Assembly: GCA_001647635.1 (NCBI GenBank)
Contig: CP014761.1
Coordinates: 2,852,001-2,916,000, forward strand
DNA length: 64,000 nucleotides
From: Leifsonia xyli
GTDB taxonomy: Bacteria; Actinomycetota; Actinomycetes; Actinomycetales; Microbacteriaceae
Reading direction: 5' to 3'
The notes under the pieces were generated by a model, which was given only the letters and a program-made list of their open reading frames with translations, was not told where the DNA came from and searched no databases. Made by a program: the position numbers and the translations under genes. Every line of letters starts with the position of its first letter. Position 1 is the first letter of the stretch. Shown piece after piece: positions 46,981 to 55,890 of this stretch.

Positions 46981-48461
46981 CGATCGTCGACACCACCACC
47001 GAGCTCGCCCCGAATGAGGCGGACCTGCTCGCCCGCGTCCCCGACGGGCTGTTCATCGGCGGACGCTGGGAGGCCGGCACCCGCGAGCAGATCGAGGTGC
47101 AGGACCCGGCCACCGGCCGCGTGATCAAGCGCATCGCCAACGCGACGCCGGAGGACGGCATCCGGGCCCTGGATGCGGCGGTCGCCGCCGCGGACGCCTG
47201 GGCGGCCACCGCTCCTCGCGTCCGCGCCGAGATCCTCCGCCGCGCGTTCGACCTGCTGCAGGAGCGCCGCGCGGACTTCGCGCTGCTCATGACGCTCGAG
47301 ATGGGCAAGCCGCTCGCCGAGGCTAACGGCGAGGTCACCTACGGCGGCGAGTTCCTCCGCTGGTTCTCGGAGGAGGCGGTCCGCATCTCCGGCCGCTTCG
47401 GCCAGAACCCGGAGGGGACCGGCACCATGGTCGTCTCCCAGCGTCCGGTCGGCCCGTGCTACCTCATCACGCCGTGGAACTTCCCGCTCGCGATGGCCAC
47501 CCGCAAGATCGCCCCGGCGCTCGCCGCGGGCTGCACGGTCGTCGTGAAGCCGGCCGAGCTCACGCCGCTCACGACGCTGTTCTTCGCACAGCTTCTCGCG
47601 GACGCCGGCGTGCCGGACGGCGTGGTCAACATCATCCCGACCAGCACCGCTCGCACCGTGTCGGAGCCGATCATCGCCGACCCGCGCCTCCGCAAGCTGT
47701 CGTTCACCGGGTCGACCCCGGTCGGCCGCTCGCTGCTCGCCCAGGCCGGCCAGAACGTGCTGCGCACCTCCATGGAGCTTGGCGGCAACGCCCCCTTCGT
47801 CGTGTTCGACGACGCCGACCTCGACAAGGCGGTGGAGGGCGCCATGCTCGCCAAGTTCCGCAACATCGGGCAGGCGTGCACCGCGGCCAACCGGTTCATC
47901 GTGCACGAGTCGGTGGCCGAGGAGTTCGCTCGCCGCGTCACCGAGAAGGTCGAGGCGTTCCGCGTCGGCCGCGGCACCGACGACGGCGTGACCATCGGCC
48001 CGCTGATCGACGATCGCGCCGTCGCATCCATGAAGCAGCTCGTCGAGGACGCCGTGACGCGCGGCGCCCGCGTGCTCACCGGCGGCAGCGCCCCCGACGG
48101 GGACGGCTTCTTCTTCGAGCCGACCGTGATCGTGGATGTGCAGCCCGGCAGCGAGCTGCTCCGCGAGGAGATCTTCGGCCCGATCCTGGCCATCACCACG
48201 TTCTCGACCGAGGACGAGGCGGTCGCGGCCGCGAACTCGACCGAGTACGGGCTGGTCGGCTACGTCTTCACGCAGGACCTCGCCCGCGGTCAGCGGATGA
48301 TCGACCGCGTCGACACCGGCATGATGGGCCTCAACACCGGCCTCGTGTCCAACGCGGCCGCGCCGTTCGGTGGAGTCAAGCAGTCGGGCCTCGGCCGCGA
48401 GGGAGGCCTCGAGGGCATCCACGAGTACCTGAGCACGAAGTACACGCTCATCCCGGCCTGA
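46977..48461 (+). CDS. gabD: Succinate-semialdehyde dehydrogenase
   Basis: A 494-residue aldehyde dehydrogenase. The catalytic Glu is in MELGGNAPFVVFD and the nucleophile Cys in NIGQACTAANRF. ITPWNFPLAMATRK and EIFGPILAITTF complete the NAD(P)-binding and closing motifs. With gabT in the same operon, oxidation of succinate semialdehyde to succinate is the clear assignment. The start overlaps the gabT stop by four bases. A stable hairpin follows the stop. Confidence 0.92.
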   Translation: MTIVDTTTELAPNEADLLARVPDGLFIGGRWEAGTREQIEVQDPATGRVIKRIANATPEDGIRALDAAVAAADAWAATAPRVRAEILRRAFDLLQERRADFALLMTLEMGKPLAEANGEVTYGGEFLRWFSEEAVRISGRFGQNPEGTGTMVVSQRPVGPCYLITPWNFPLAMATRKIAPALAAGCTVVVKPAELTPLTTLFFAQLLADAGVPDGVVNIIPTSTARTVSEPIIADPRLRKLSFTGSTPVGRSLLAQAGQNVLRTSMELGGNAPFVVFDDADLDKAVEGAMLAKFRNIGQACTAANRFIVHESVAEEFARRVTEKVEAFRVGRGTDDGVTIGPLIDDRAVASMKQLVEDAVTRGARVLTGGSAPDGDGFFFEPTVIVDVQPGSELLREEIFGPILAITTFSTEDEAVAAANSTEYGLVGYVFTQDLARGQRMIDRVDTGMMGLNTGLVSNAAAPFGGVKQSGLGREGGLEGIHEYLSTKYTLIPA

Positions 48462-48479
48462 CCGGGAGGGACGAGAAGA

Positions 48480-48504
48480 GCGCGCCGACGGTCAGTCGGC
48501 GCGC
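48480..48504. terminator. Hairpin between convergent gabD and small helical gene
   Basis: Perfect 10-base arms 48480-48489 and 48495-48504 with a GGTCA loop. The stop codon of the small minus-strand gene lies in the loop. Probably a bidirectional terminator. Confidence 0.6.
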
Positions 48505-48713
48505 CCTTCCGCGTTCAGCTCCTGCTTCACGTCGTGCTCGATCAGCACCGGCACGAAGTCGCGAACCGGAGCGCCCTCGAACTCCTCGTGGTGCTTCTCG
48601 ACGAGCTCGTCGATGCGCTCGCGCGGGACCTGCGGGTACCGGTCGGCCAGCCTCTCGGCGGCGTGCTCCACGGCGATGTCCTCGTCGGTGGCGTTCTTGG
48701 TGTCGTCCGTCAT
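48492..48713 (-). CDS. Small three-helix-bundle dimerization-type protein
   Basis: A 73-residue acidic, all-helical protein. The EHAAERLADRYPQVPRERIDELVEKH segment and the DFVPVLIEHDV tail match the actinobacterial three-helix-bundle dimerization family, which has no known biochemical role. The ATG at 48711-48713 begins MTDDTKN. It is convergent with gabD and divergent from the PhzF-like gene. Confidence 0.7.
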   Translation of the reverse strand: MTDDTKNATDEDIAVEHAAERLADRYPQVPRERIDELVEKHHEEFEGAPVRDFVPVLIEHDVKQELNAEGRAD

Positions 48714-48771
48714 GGCGCGATTATGCACCCCGAGGGTTAACGGCGGCGATGCCGTCTGCCAGGCTGAGGGC

Positions 48772-49470
48772 ATGGACGAGACCATCGAAGTAGTCGTCGT
48801 GCGCGTGTTCACGAACGAGAGCGGCCGGAACGGGAACGAGCTCGGCATCGTGCGGAGCTCCGACGTCACCACCCACCGCGAGCAGGACATCGCCGCGGCG
48901 CTCGGGTTCAGCGAGACCGTGTTCGTGGATGCGATCGACGAGGCGGCACGCACCGCGAACATTCGGATCTTCACCCCGGCGAAGGAGCTGCCGTTCGCGG
49001 GGCACCCGAGCGTCGGGACCGCGTGGTGGCTGGCCGACCGCCGCACGCCGGTCGACGTGCTCCGGGAGCCGGCGGGCGACGTGGAGGTGTCGGTGGACCT
49101 GGACGACGACAGCTCCTGGATCACCGCTCGTCCGGAGTGGGCCCCCGAGTTCGAGTGGCTGCAGCTCCAGTCGCCGGAGGACGTGGAGGCGCTCGACCCG
49201 TTCGCCTTCCCCTCGGGCCAGCACTACGCGTACGCGTGGATCGACGAGGAGGCCGGCAGCATCCGCGCACGGATGTTCGCCCCCGAGATGGGCATCATCG
49301 AGGACGAGGCGACCGGCGCCGCCGCGGTGGCCCTCACCGCGCGTCTCGGCCGCCCGCTCGCCATCCTCCAGGGCGAAGGCTCGGACCTGCTGACCGAGCC
49401 GCTCGGCGACGGCCGCATCCGCGTCGGCGGCACCACGGTCTACGACCGCACGATCGAGGCGACGCTGTAG
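48772..49470 (+). CDS. PhzF-family protein
   Basis: A 232-residue PhzF/diaminopimelate-epimerase-fold protein. VVRVFTNESGRNGNELGIV contains the N-terminal motif with the Gly-Asn pair; FTPAKELPFAGHPSVGTAW and GIIEDEATGAAAVALTARL are the classic PhzF segments. The family isomerises small acids; which substrate is unclear, and no phenazine genes are near. It is somewhat shorter than most PhzF proteins (about 260-300). GAGGG lies only one base before the ATG at 48772, an awkward spacing, so the exact start is a little uncertain. Confidence 0.82.
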   Translation: MDETIEVVVVRVFTNESGRNGNELGIVRSSDVTTHREQDIAAALGFSETVFVDAIDEAARTANIRIFTPAKELPFAGHPSVGTAWWLADRRTPVDVLREPAGDVEVSVDLDDDSSWITARPEWAPEFEWLQLQSPEDVEALDPFAFPSGQHYAYAWIDEEAGSIRARMFAPEMGIIEDEATGAAAVALTARLGRPLAILQGEGSDLLTEPLGDGRIRVGGTTVYDRTIEATL

Positions 49471-49497
49471 GAGCGCCGCCTCGATCGAACGCCGGGG

Positions 49498-50991
49498 CTA
49501 CTCCGCGACGCCGACGTACTCGGCGGACTCGTTCGGGGTCTCGCCGCCCGAGGATAGGCGGTCGCGCAGCAGGCGGCCGAGCGTCGCGTCGACGTTCGTC
49601 CAGTACTGGATGGCGCGCTCGCGGATGTCCTCCCGCTTCACGCCGCTGATCGCGCCCGAGATCGTGTCGAGGAAGCGCTCCTTGGCGGCGTCGTCGTACA
49701 CCTCGCGGTAGAGGGTGCCCGCCTGGCCGAAGTCGTCGTCCTCGGCGTGCAGGGTCGCGGCCGAGCGCACGAGCGCGCCGTCCGACTCCCACGAGCCCTC
49801 GCCCGCGCGCTCCGGCTGGGCCGCCGGGCCGCCGAACGAGTTCGGGGCGTAGACCGGGGCGTCGGCCGGCTTGAAGCCGTGACGCAGGGAGCCGTCCTGC
49901 GAGTAGTTGTGCACCGGCGCGACCGGGCGGTTGACCGGCAGCTCGTTGTAGTTGGTGCCGACGCGGTAGCGCTGGGCGTCCGGGTACGAGAACACGCGCG
50001 CCATGAGCATCTTGTCGGGGCTGATGTCGATGCCCGGGACCGTGTTCGCGGGCGAGAACGCGGCCTGCTCGATCTCGGCGAAGAAGTTCTGCGGGTTCTC
50101 GTTCAGCGTGTGAATGCCGACCTCGATCAGCGGGTAATCGCTGTGCGGCCACACCTTGGTCAGGTCGAACGGGTTGAAGCGGTAGGTCTTGGCGTCCTCG
50201 TACGGCATGATCTGCACCGAGACGCGCCAGGCCGGGAAGTCGCCGCGCTCGATCGCCTCGTAGAGGTCGCGGCGGTAGTAGTCGGCGTCGGCCCCGGCGA
50301 GCTGCTCGGCCTCGACGCCCGTGATCTCCTCGTTGCCCTGCAGCGAGTGGAAGTGATACTTGACCCAGAAGCGCTCGCCGGCGGCGTTGATCCACTGGTA
50401 GGTGTGCGAGCCGTAGCCCGGCATCGTGCGCCACGATCGCGGCAGGCCGCGGTCGCCCATGAGGTAGGTGACCTGGTGGGCGGACTCGGGGGAGAGGGTC
50501 CAGAAGTCCCACTGCATGTCGGCGTCGCGCAGTCCCGACCCCGGGAGGCGCTTCTGCGAGTGGATGAAGTCGGGGAACTTGATCCCGTCGCGGATGAAGA
50601 AGACGGGGGTGTTGTTGCCGACGATGTCGTAGTTGCCCTCGGACGTGTAGAACTTCACCGAGAAGCCGCGCACGTCGCGCCACGTGTCGGGGGAGCCCTG
50701 CTCGCCGGCGACGGACGAGAAGCGGTGCAGGGTGCGCGTGCTCGTGCCGGGCTGGAAGACGGCGGCCTTCGTGTACGCCGTGACGTCGCCGGTGACGACG
50801 AACTCGCCGAACGCCCCTCCGCCCTTCGCGTGGACGATCCGCTCCGGGATGCGCTCGCGGTTGAACTGCGCGAGCTTCTCGACGAGGTAGCGGTCGTGCA
50901 GCGCGGTGACGCCGTCGCGCCCCGCCGTCAGCGAGTGCGCGTCGCTGGCGACCGGCGAGCCGGTCTGGGTGGTGGTGTAGTCGTCCGACAT
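49498..50991 (-). CDS. Monofunctional haem catalase
   Basis: A 497-residue small-subunit (clade 3-like) catalase that dismutates hydrogen peroxide. The distal His is in [13 protein letters not shown]; the Asn and Phe of the pocket lie in [14 protein letters not shown]; the proximal Tyr is in [15 protein letters not shown]. The C-terminal ~80 residues after the haem domain are normal for this clade. GAGGGA precedes the ATG at 50989-50991. The FurA-like gene lies 40 bases upstream on the same strand, as in fur-catalase operons, so peroxide or iron control is likely. It could remove peroxide made by putrescine oxidase. Confidence 0.94.
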   Translation of the reverse strand: MSDDYTTTQTGSPVASDAHSLTAGRDGVTALHDRYLVEKLAQFNRERIPERIVHAKGGGAFGEFVVTGDVTAYTKAAVFQPGTSTRTLHRFSSVAGEQGSPDTWRDVRGFSVKFYTSEGNYDIVGNNTPVFFIRDGIKFPDFIHSQKRLPGSGLRDADMQWDFWTLSPESAHQVTYLMGDRGLPRSWRTMPGYGSHTYQWINAAGERFWVKYHFHSLQGNEEITGVEAEQLAGADADYYRRDLYEAIERGDFPAWRVSVQIMPYEDAKTYRFNPFDLTKVWPHSDYPLIEVGIHTLNENPQNFFAEIEQAAFSPANTVPGIDISPDKMLMARVFSYPDAQRYRVGTNYNELPVNRPVAPVHNYSQDGSLRHGFKPADAPVYAPNSFGGPAAQPERAGEGSWESDGALVRSAATLHAEDDDFGQAGTLYREVYDDAAKERFLDTISGAISGVKREDIRERAIQYWTNVDATLGRLLRDRLSSGGETPNESAEYVGVAE

Positions 50992-51031
50992 GGTTCTCCC
51001 TCTGTGGTGACGTACGCTCGCGGACGAGCGC

Positions 51032-51475
51032 CTAGTGGTGCGGAGCGGGCGCTGCGGCACGCTCCTGGCAGGACGGGCACACTCCCCAGAACGTGACCTC
51101 GGCCATGTCGATCGCATAGCCGCCCGCTTCGGACGGGTGGAGGCACGGCGCGTGCCCCACGACGCAGTCGACGTCGGCGACGGCTCCGCACGAGGTGCAG
51201 ACCACGTGATGGTGGTTGTCGCCGATCCGTCGCTCGTACCTCGCGGCCGAGCCGGCCGGTTCGATCCGCCGGAGCAGTCCGGCCTTGGTCAGGTCGCCGA
51301 GCACGTTGTGCACGTTCTGGATGGACGTGCCGGGCAGGCTGGGCAGCACCGCACCGAAGACGGTCTCGGCGTCGGCATGTGGCCGCTGGGCCAGTGCTTC
51401 GAGCACCGCCAGCCGACCACGCGTCACCTTGAGACCGGCCCCGCGCAACGCCTGCTCGAGCCCCGCCGTGTCCAT
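51032..51475 (-). CDS. Fur/PerR-family metalloregulator
   Basis: A 147-residue Fur-family repressor. The winged helix has the recognition-like helix [19 protein letters not shown] metal-binding domain follows: [10 protein letters not shown] and CPSC supply two CxxC pairs for structural zinc, with His/Asp around HHH and DVDC. It matches the FurA/CatR group linked to catalases. The ATG at 51473-51475 has no Shine-Dalgarno and a TAGGGT -10-like box ends 6 bases before it, so the message may be leaderless. It probably represses itself and the catalase gene. Confidence 0.88.
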   Translation of the reverse strand: MDTAGLEQALRGAGLKVTRGRLAVLEALAQRPHADAETVFGAVLPSLPGTSIQNVHNVLGDLTKAGLLRRIEPAGSAARYERRIGDNHHHVVCTSCGAVADVDCVVGHAPCLHPSEAGGYAIDMAEVTFWGVCPSCQERAAAPAPHH

Positions 51476-51481
51476 GGTTCG

Positions 51482-51515
51482 ACCCTAGCGGGATGTTTTG
51501 AACAACTAAAAATAG
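51482..51515 (-). promoter_or_regulatory. fur-catalase promoter with AT-rich dyad
   Basis: TAGGGT (51482-51487 on the minus strand) is a -10-like box six bases before the fur start. Upstream, an unusually AT-rich stretch (51495-51513) with TTTTGAACAACTAAAA-type symmetry could be a Fur-type operator. Confidence 0.4.
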
Positions 51516-51703
51516 GGCGAATGCCGGGCGTGGCGCTCTGCCGCGAGGACGCTCCGCTTGCCGCGGGTCACCAGCTGTTCCCGCGCCAGCGACACCGGGC
51601 CGATCGCGTTCTGGATGGTTCGCAGCGCGTCGCCCTCGCTGCTGGCCTCGACGGCCACGACCATCCGTCGCTGGTCGCCCTCGCGGATCACTGTGAGCTC
51701 CAT
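51506..51703 (-). CDS. Small hypothetical protein downstream of the antiporter
   Basis: A 65-residue unrecognised protein (MELTVIREG, VVAVEASSEGDALRTIQNAIG), alpha-beta in pattern, with an Arg/His-rich tail. The ATG at 51701-51703 has a GAGG upstream. The frame is open further up to a GTG at 51793 that overlaps the antiporter stop as GTGA, which would give 95 residues and translational coupling. Codon use in that extra part is poor, so I prefer the shorter form. Function unknown. Confidence 0.5.
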   Translation of the reverse strand: MELTVIREGDQRRMVVAVEASSEGDALRTIQNAIGPVSLAREQLVTRGKRSVLAAERHARHSPYF

Positions 51704-51789
51704 GGTTGCCTCGTCTCCGGCACTCCCTAGCGTGCCTTCACTCTTCAAGACGATGAAGGGGCTGCGTCCATGACGGTAGAACGCGAAGT

Positions 51790-53517
51790 TCACCGCGCGC
51801 GGGAGCGCAGGCGCGTCTCCTCGATGTCGAGCAGCGACTGCGCCTCCGTCAGCACCCGCGACGGGTACGACCCGCGGGCCCGCTCCAGCAGCAGGCGCGT
51901 GCGCTCCGCATCCACGACCGCCAGCCGCAGCGTCCGGTACACATGGTGCGGCCGGTTCTCCGGCGTCGGGTCGCTGACCAGCGTGCGCTCCCACGCCGAC
52001 TCGGCGCGCAGGTACGAGGACTGCCGCACCCGCTCCACCACCTCCGGATCGATGGGCGCGGTCGCCCCGGCGGCGGTCTCCGGGTCGTCGAGCACCGCCA
52101 GCCCGGCCTCGCTCAGGTCGTCGAGCAGCTGGGCGAGCAGCCGACGGTCCTCGCCGACGTCGGCACCCTGCAGACCGAGCGCGCGGATCAGCCAGGGGAG
52201 CGTCCCGCCCTGCAGCACGAGGCTGACGAAGGCCACCGTGAACGCGATCAGGATGAGCTGCGGACGGTAGGGGATGCTGCTCGGCAGCGACTGCGCCGCG
52301 GCGAGCGTCACGACGCCGCGCATCCCGGCCCAGCCGAGCACGACGCCGCCGCGCCAGTCGATCGCCTCCTGCCGGTACTCCTCCAGGTCGCTGCGGTGCC
52401 GCTCGTAGCGCTGCTCGGCCCGCTGCTTGCGCAGCGCCTGCCACCGGTAGCGCACCGGATGGTCGCGGAAGTAGCTGATCATCAGCCATTCCCTGAGCAC
52501 GGAGCGCTCGGCGCGCTCCGCCCGTCTTCGGAGGCTGAGGATGAGCGGGACGATCAGGATGAAGCGGATCACGATCAGCGACAGCAGGGCGATGAGTCCG
52601 AGCCCGACGGCATCCCAGACGCTCAGCACCTCGGGGTTCTCGACGTCGGCGATGAGGGTCCGGAGCTCGAGGCCGATCAGGAGGAAGACGCCGTTCTCGA
52701 GCAGGAACTGGATGGTCCGCCAGTTGATCGCGTCGCTGATCCGCGCCTGCGCGCTGAACTGCTGCGGCGCCGCGTGACCGGTGTAGAGCCCGGTGATGAC
52801 CACCGCCAGCACACCGGAACCGTGAAGCGCCTCGGTCGGCGCGAAGGCGGCGAACGGCACGACGACCGACAGGGCCGTGTCGAGCACCGGGTCGCTGAGC
52901 TTCGATCGCACCCAGACCGAGACGAATCCGACGACGAGGCCGATGACCGCCGCGATGACGACCGCGGAGAGGAAATCGGCCACCCCGGCCCACGGCGTCG
53001 TCAGGCCGCCGAGCGCCGCGGCCAGCGCCGTCCGCAGCAGCACCAGGGCGGTCGCGTCGTTGACGAGCCCCTCGCCTTCGAGGACGGTCAGGAGGCGCGG
53101 CGGGAGGCCGAGCTTGCGTCCGATGGAGGTCGCGGCCACCGCGTCCGGCGGGCTGATGATCGCGCCCAGGGCGACGGCGGCCGCGAGGCTGAGGTCCGGC
53201 AGCATCGTGAAGAGGACGAAGCCGGACGCGAACGCCGTGATGATGACCAGCACGATCGACAGACCCGCGATCGGCGCCAGGTTGCGCCGGAAGTCGGTGA
53301 GCGGGACGCTGATCGCCGCCGCGTAGAGGATCGGCGGGAGGAGCCCGTCCAGGATGATCTCCGGCGGCACCTCGATCTCGGGAACGCCCGGGAGGAACGA
53401 CAGCACGACGCCGACGACGACGAGGATGATGGGCGCCGCGACGCCCAGCTTGCGGGCGAAGGCGGCCACGCCGACGATGACCGCGACGGCGATCACCGCA
53501 TAGACGCCCAGCTCCAT
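51790..53517 (-). CDS. CPA1-family Na+/H+ antiporter
   Basis: A 575-residue monovalent cation/proton antiporter. About twelve helices are visible, with the ion-site segment ALGAIISPPDAVAATS (the CPA1 Asp after Pro-Pro). LEGEGLVNDATALVLLR and the late GWAGMRGVVTLAAAQSLP are also family landmarks. A C-terminal cytosolic tail of ~130 residues is helical (EERTRLLLERA-type) and may be regulatory. It exchanges Na+ or K+ for H+ to hold pH and salt balance. It begins with ATG at 53517 and is followed by the small hypothetical gene. Confidence 0.9.
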   Translation of the reverse strand: MELGVYAVIAVAVIVGVAAFARKLGVAAPIILVVVGVVLSFLPGVPEIEVPPEIILDGLLPPILYAAAISVPLTDFRRNLAPIAGLSIVLVIITAFASGFVLFTMLPDLSLAAAVALGAIISPPDAVAATSIGRKLGLPPRLLTVLEGEGLVNDATALVLLRTALAAALGGLTTPWAGVADFLSAVVIAAVIGLVVGFVSVWVRSKLSDPVLDTALSVVVPFAAFAPTEALHGSGVLAVVITGLYTGHAAPQQFSAQARISDAINWRTIQFLLENGVFLLIGLELRTLIADVENPEVLSVWDAVGLGLIALLSLIVIRFILIVPLILSLRRRAERAERSVLREWLMISYFRDHPVRYRWQALRKQRAEQRYERHRSDLEEYRQEAIDWRGGVVLGWAGMRGVVTLAAAQSLPSSIPYRPQLILIAFTVAFVSLVLQGGTLPWLIRALGLQGADVGEDRRLLAQLLDDLSEAGLAVLDDPETAAGATAPIDPEVVERVRQSSYLRAESAWERTLVSDPTPENRPHHVYRTLRLAVVDAERTRLLLERARGSYPSRVLTEAQSLLDIEETRLRSRAR

Positions 53518-53555
53518 CTACTCAGCGTACGGGAGCGGGGTACTGCGCGGCGGGG

Positions 53556-54116
53556 TCAGCGGGCGCGGAGCCCGTCGACCGCCATGGCGATCACGCGGTC
53601 GCGCTGCGCGTCGTCCTCGAAGGCGACGCCGGCGATCCCGGACACCATGCGGATGACGTCGCCGATCGTGGCGTCGTCGCGCAGCTCGCCGGACTCCTGC
53701 GCCCGGCGGACCAGCGGCTCCCCCGCGTCGTAGAGGGAGGTGCGGCAGCTCATCAGCACTTCGCTGTCCTTGTTGAGGCCCTCGATGAGCGCGCGCTTGG
53801 TGCCGACGTACGTGACGAAGCGGCGCAGCCACGCCTCGACCGCCTCCCACGGCTCCAGCGAGCCGGCCTCCTCGGCCGCGCGGACGACCGCGGCGACCTC
53901 GTCGATGTAGACCGCCTCCACGAGCGCGTCGCGCGTCGGGAAGTTGCGGTACAGCGTGCCGATGCCGACGCCCGCGCGCCGGGCGATGTCCTCCAGCGGG
54001 GCACCCGGTCCCTGCGCCGCGAACGCCTCGCGCGCCGCCGTGAGCAGCGCGTCGAAGTTGCGCCGGGCGTCGGCCCGCTGCGGGCGGGCGACGGTGGGGG
54101 TCTCGGTGCCGGTCAC
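53556..54116 (-). CDS. TetR-family regulator of the MFS exporter
   Basis: A 186-residue TetR protein with an N-terminal helix-turn-helix (PLEDIARRAGVGIGTLYRNF) and a C-terminal ligand domain. It starts with GTG at 54114-54116. It is divergent from an MFS drug exporter; the region between contains ACCGGAGG-CCG-CCTCCGGT palindromes placed inside the exporter promoter, so repression of the exporter and probably of itself is a strong inference. The inducing compound is unknown. Confidence 0.87.
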   Translation of the reverse strand: MTGTETPTVARPQRADARRNFDALLTAAREAFAAQGPGAPLEDIARRAGVGIGTLYRNFPTRDALVEAVYIDEVAAVVRAAEEAGSLEPWEAVEAWLRRFVTYVGTKRALIEGLNKDSEVLMSCRTSLYDAGEPLVRRAQESGELRDDATIGDVIRMVSGIAGVAFEDDAQRDRVIAMAVDGLRAR

Positions 54117-54150
54117 GGCGGGGTCCTCTCGGGTCGACGAAAACGGGGGC

Positions 54151-54209
54151 TTGCAAACCGGAGGCCGCCTCCGGTACTGTGGAACCCGTAACCGGAGGAA
54201 CCCTCCGAA
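54151..54209 (+). promoter_or_regulatory. MFS promoter with two TetR operators
   Basis: TTGCAA (54151-54156), an 18-base spacer and TACTGT (54175-54180) form the promoter. A perfect 8-3-8 palindrome (54157-54175) fills the spacer. A second, partly degenerate copy (54191-54209) starts 34 bases after the first. A bound dimer would cover the promoter. Confidence 0.7.
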
Positions 54210-54272
54210 CGGAGCCTCCCTCCAATTGTACGCCTCCTCGGCATCTCCTCGAGAAACGGAAACCACCGGATA

Positions 54273-55832
54273 ATGTCTCGATCCCACCCGGGCCTGACCT
54301 TCGCCATCCTGGCGCTCAGCGTCGGCTCCTTCGCGACGCTCCAGTCGCTCGTCGTCCCCGTCCTCCCCGTCATCCAGTCCGACCTGCACACCACCACCGC
54401 GGGCGTCACCTGGACCATGACCGCGTGGCTCATCGCCGCCGCGGTCGCCACCCCGCTGCTCGGCCGGGTCGGCGACCTGGTCGGCAAGCGCCGCATCCTC
54501 GTCCTCGCGCTCCTCGCCGTCGCCCTCGGCAGCGTGGTCGCCGCCGTCGCGCCCACCATCGGCGTCGTGATCGCGGGCCGCGTCATCCAGGGCCTCGGCG
54601 GCGCCATGTTCCCGCTCGCCTTCGGAATCATCCGCGACGAGTTCCCCGCCCGGCGCCTGCCCTCGGCCATCGGCGCGATCGCCTCCATCATCGCCATCGG
54701 CAGCGGTCTCGGAACGGTGCTCGCGGGTCCGCTCGCCGCCGCGCTCAGCTGGCGCGGGCTTTTCCTGCTCCCGGTCGCTCTGACGGTGACCGCGGCCGTG
54801 CTCGCCCTCATCTTCATCCCCGAGTCGCCGACCCGCGCAACCGGAGGCGTGAACCCGTGGGCGGCCGTGCTGCTCTCCGGCTGGCTCGTCGCGCTGCTGC
54901 TTCCGCTCAGCACGGGCGCGCAGTGGGGATGGTCCTCGCCGGGCGTCATCGCCCTGTTCGCCAGCGCGGCCGTACTCCTCGCGGCCTGGATCGTGGTCGA
55001 GCTGCGCTCGCGCCACCCGCTGGTCGACATGCGGCTCATGCGGGAGCCGGGCGTCTGGTCAATGAACGCCGCCGCGATCTTCATCGGAGCCTCGATGTTC
55101 GCCGTGTTCGCCTTCTTCCCGCGTTTCGTGCAGACCCCGGTCTCGACCGGCTACGGCCTCGGAGCGTCGGTCGCGGAGTCCGGGATGCTGATGCTCCCGA
55201 TGCTCGTGACCATGGCCGTGACCGGCTTCCTCAGCGGACCGCTCGCCCGCTTCGTCGGCTTCCGCTCGCAGATCGTGCTGTCGGCCGTCGTCATGGGCGC
55301 TGCGAGCCTGTCGCTGGCGTTCCTGCACGGATCGCTCCTCGCGGTCGCCGCCGCCTCCGGCCTGTTCGGCGTCGGTCTCGGACTCATCTACGCGGCCATC
55401 ACGAGCGTCGTGGTGCAGAGCGTCCCGCCGACGCAGACCGGCATCGCCAGCGGGATGAACGCCAATCTCCGCACGGTCGGCTCGGCCGTTGGCGCCGCCG
55501 TGATGACCGCGCTGGTCACCGGCGCGATCGCCCCGGACGGGCTGCCCGCCGAGAGCGGCTACACGGAGGGCTTCGCGACGGCCGGCGTGCTGGCGCTCGC
55601 CGCGGGCGCGGTGACCGTCGTCGCCGCGTTCATCATGCGGGCCCGCAGCGCCGCCGCCGCGACGACCGTGTCCGTCGATCCGGCGACCGCGGACGTCGAG
55701 GCCGCCGGGGAGCTGGCGCTGCTCGCCGACCCGTCGCTCGCCGAGGCGGCCGACATGGCCCGCCTCGCCGCCAAGGTCGAGGCCGACTCCGGCCGCGCCG
55801 ACACCCGCCGGGAGACTCTCGAGCTCGCCTGA
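54273..55832 (+). CDS. MFS multidrug exporter (DHA2/EmrB type)
   Basis: A 519-residue major-facilitator protein with about fourteen helices, as in the DHA2 group. The helix 2-3 loop motif GRVGDLVGKRRIL, the helix-5 antiporter motif SGLGTVLAGPLAAALSWRGLF and the early TWTMTAWLIAAAVATPLLGR are present. It would export drugs or toxic metabolites with protons. A C-terminal cytosolic tail of ~60 residues is Asp/Glu/Ala-rich. TetR-type control is supported by the operators in its promoter. A hairpin terminator follows. Confidence 0.9.
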   Translation: MSRSHPGLTFAILALSVGSFATLQSLVVPVLPVIQSDLHTTTAGVTWTMTAWLIAAAVATPLLGRVGDLVGKRRILVLALLAVALGSVVAAVAPTIGVVIAGRVIQGLGGAMFPLAFGIIRDEFPARRLPSAIGAIASIIAIGSGLGTVLAGPLAAALSWRGLFLLPVALTVTAAVLALIFIPESPTRATGGVNPWAAVLLSGWLVALLLPLSTGAQWGWSSPGVIALFASAAVLLAAWIVVELRSRHPLVDMRLMREPGVWSMNAAAIFIGASMFAVFAFFPRFVQTPVSTGYGLGASVAESGMLMLPMLVTMAVTGFLSGPLARFVGFRSQIVLSAVVMGAASLSLAFLHGSLLAVAAASGLFGVGLGLIYAAITSVVVQSVPPTQTGIASGMNANLRTVGSAVGAAVMTALVTGAIAPDGLPAESGYTEGFATAGVLALAAGAVTVVAAFIMRARSAAAATTVSVDPATADVEAAGELALLADPSLAEAADMARLAAKVEADSGRADTRRETLELA

Positions 55833-55843
55833 CGCCGATCGTT

Positions 55844-55878
55844 CGAGAGGGCCGCGGATCCGCTCCGCGGCCCTCTCG
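55844..55878 (+). terminator. Hairpin terminator after the MFS gene
   Basis: Perfect 14-base arms 55844-55857 and 55865-55878 with a 7-base loop, 11 bases after the stop. No T tract. It may also serve the convergent gene. Confidence 0.65.
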
Positions 55879-55890
55879 CGCGTCCGTGGG

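Noticed and set aside
51704..51793. GTG at 51793 overlapping the antiporter stop as start of the small gene
   Set aside because: The GTGA overlap is attractive, but the added codons show weak GC bias and no recognised motif; noted as an alternative only.
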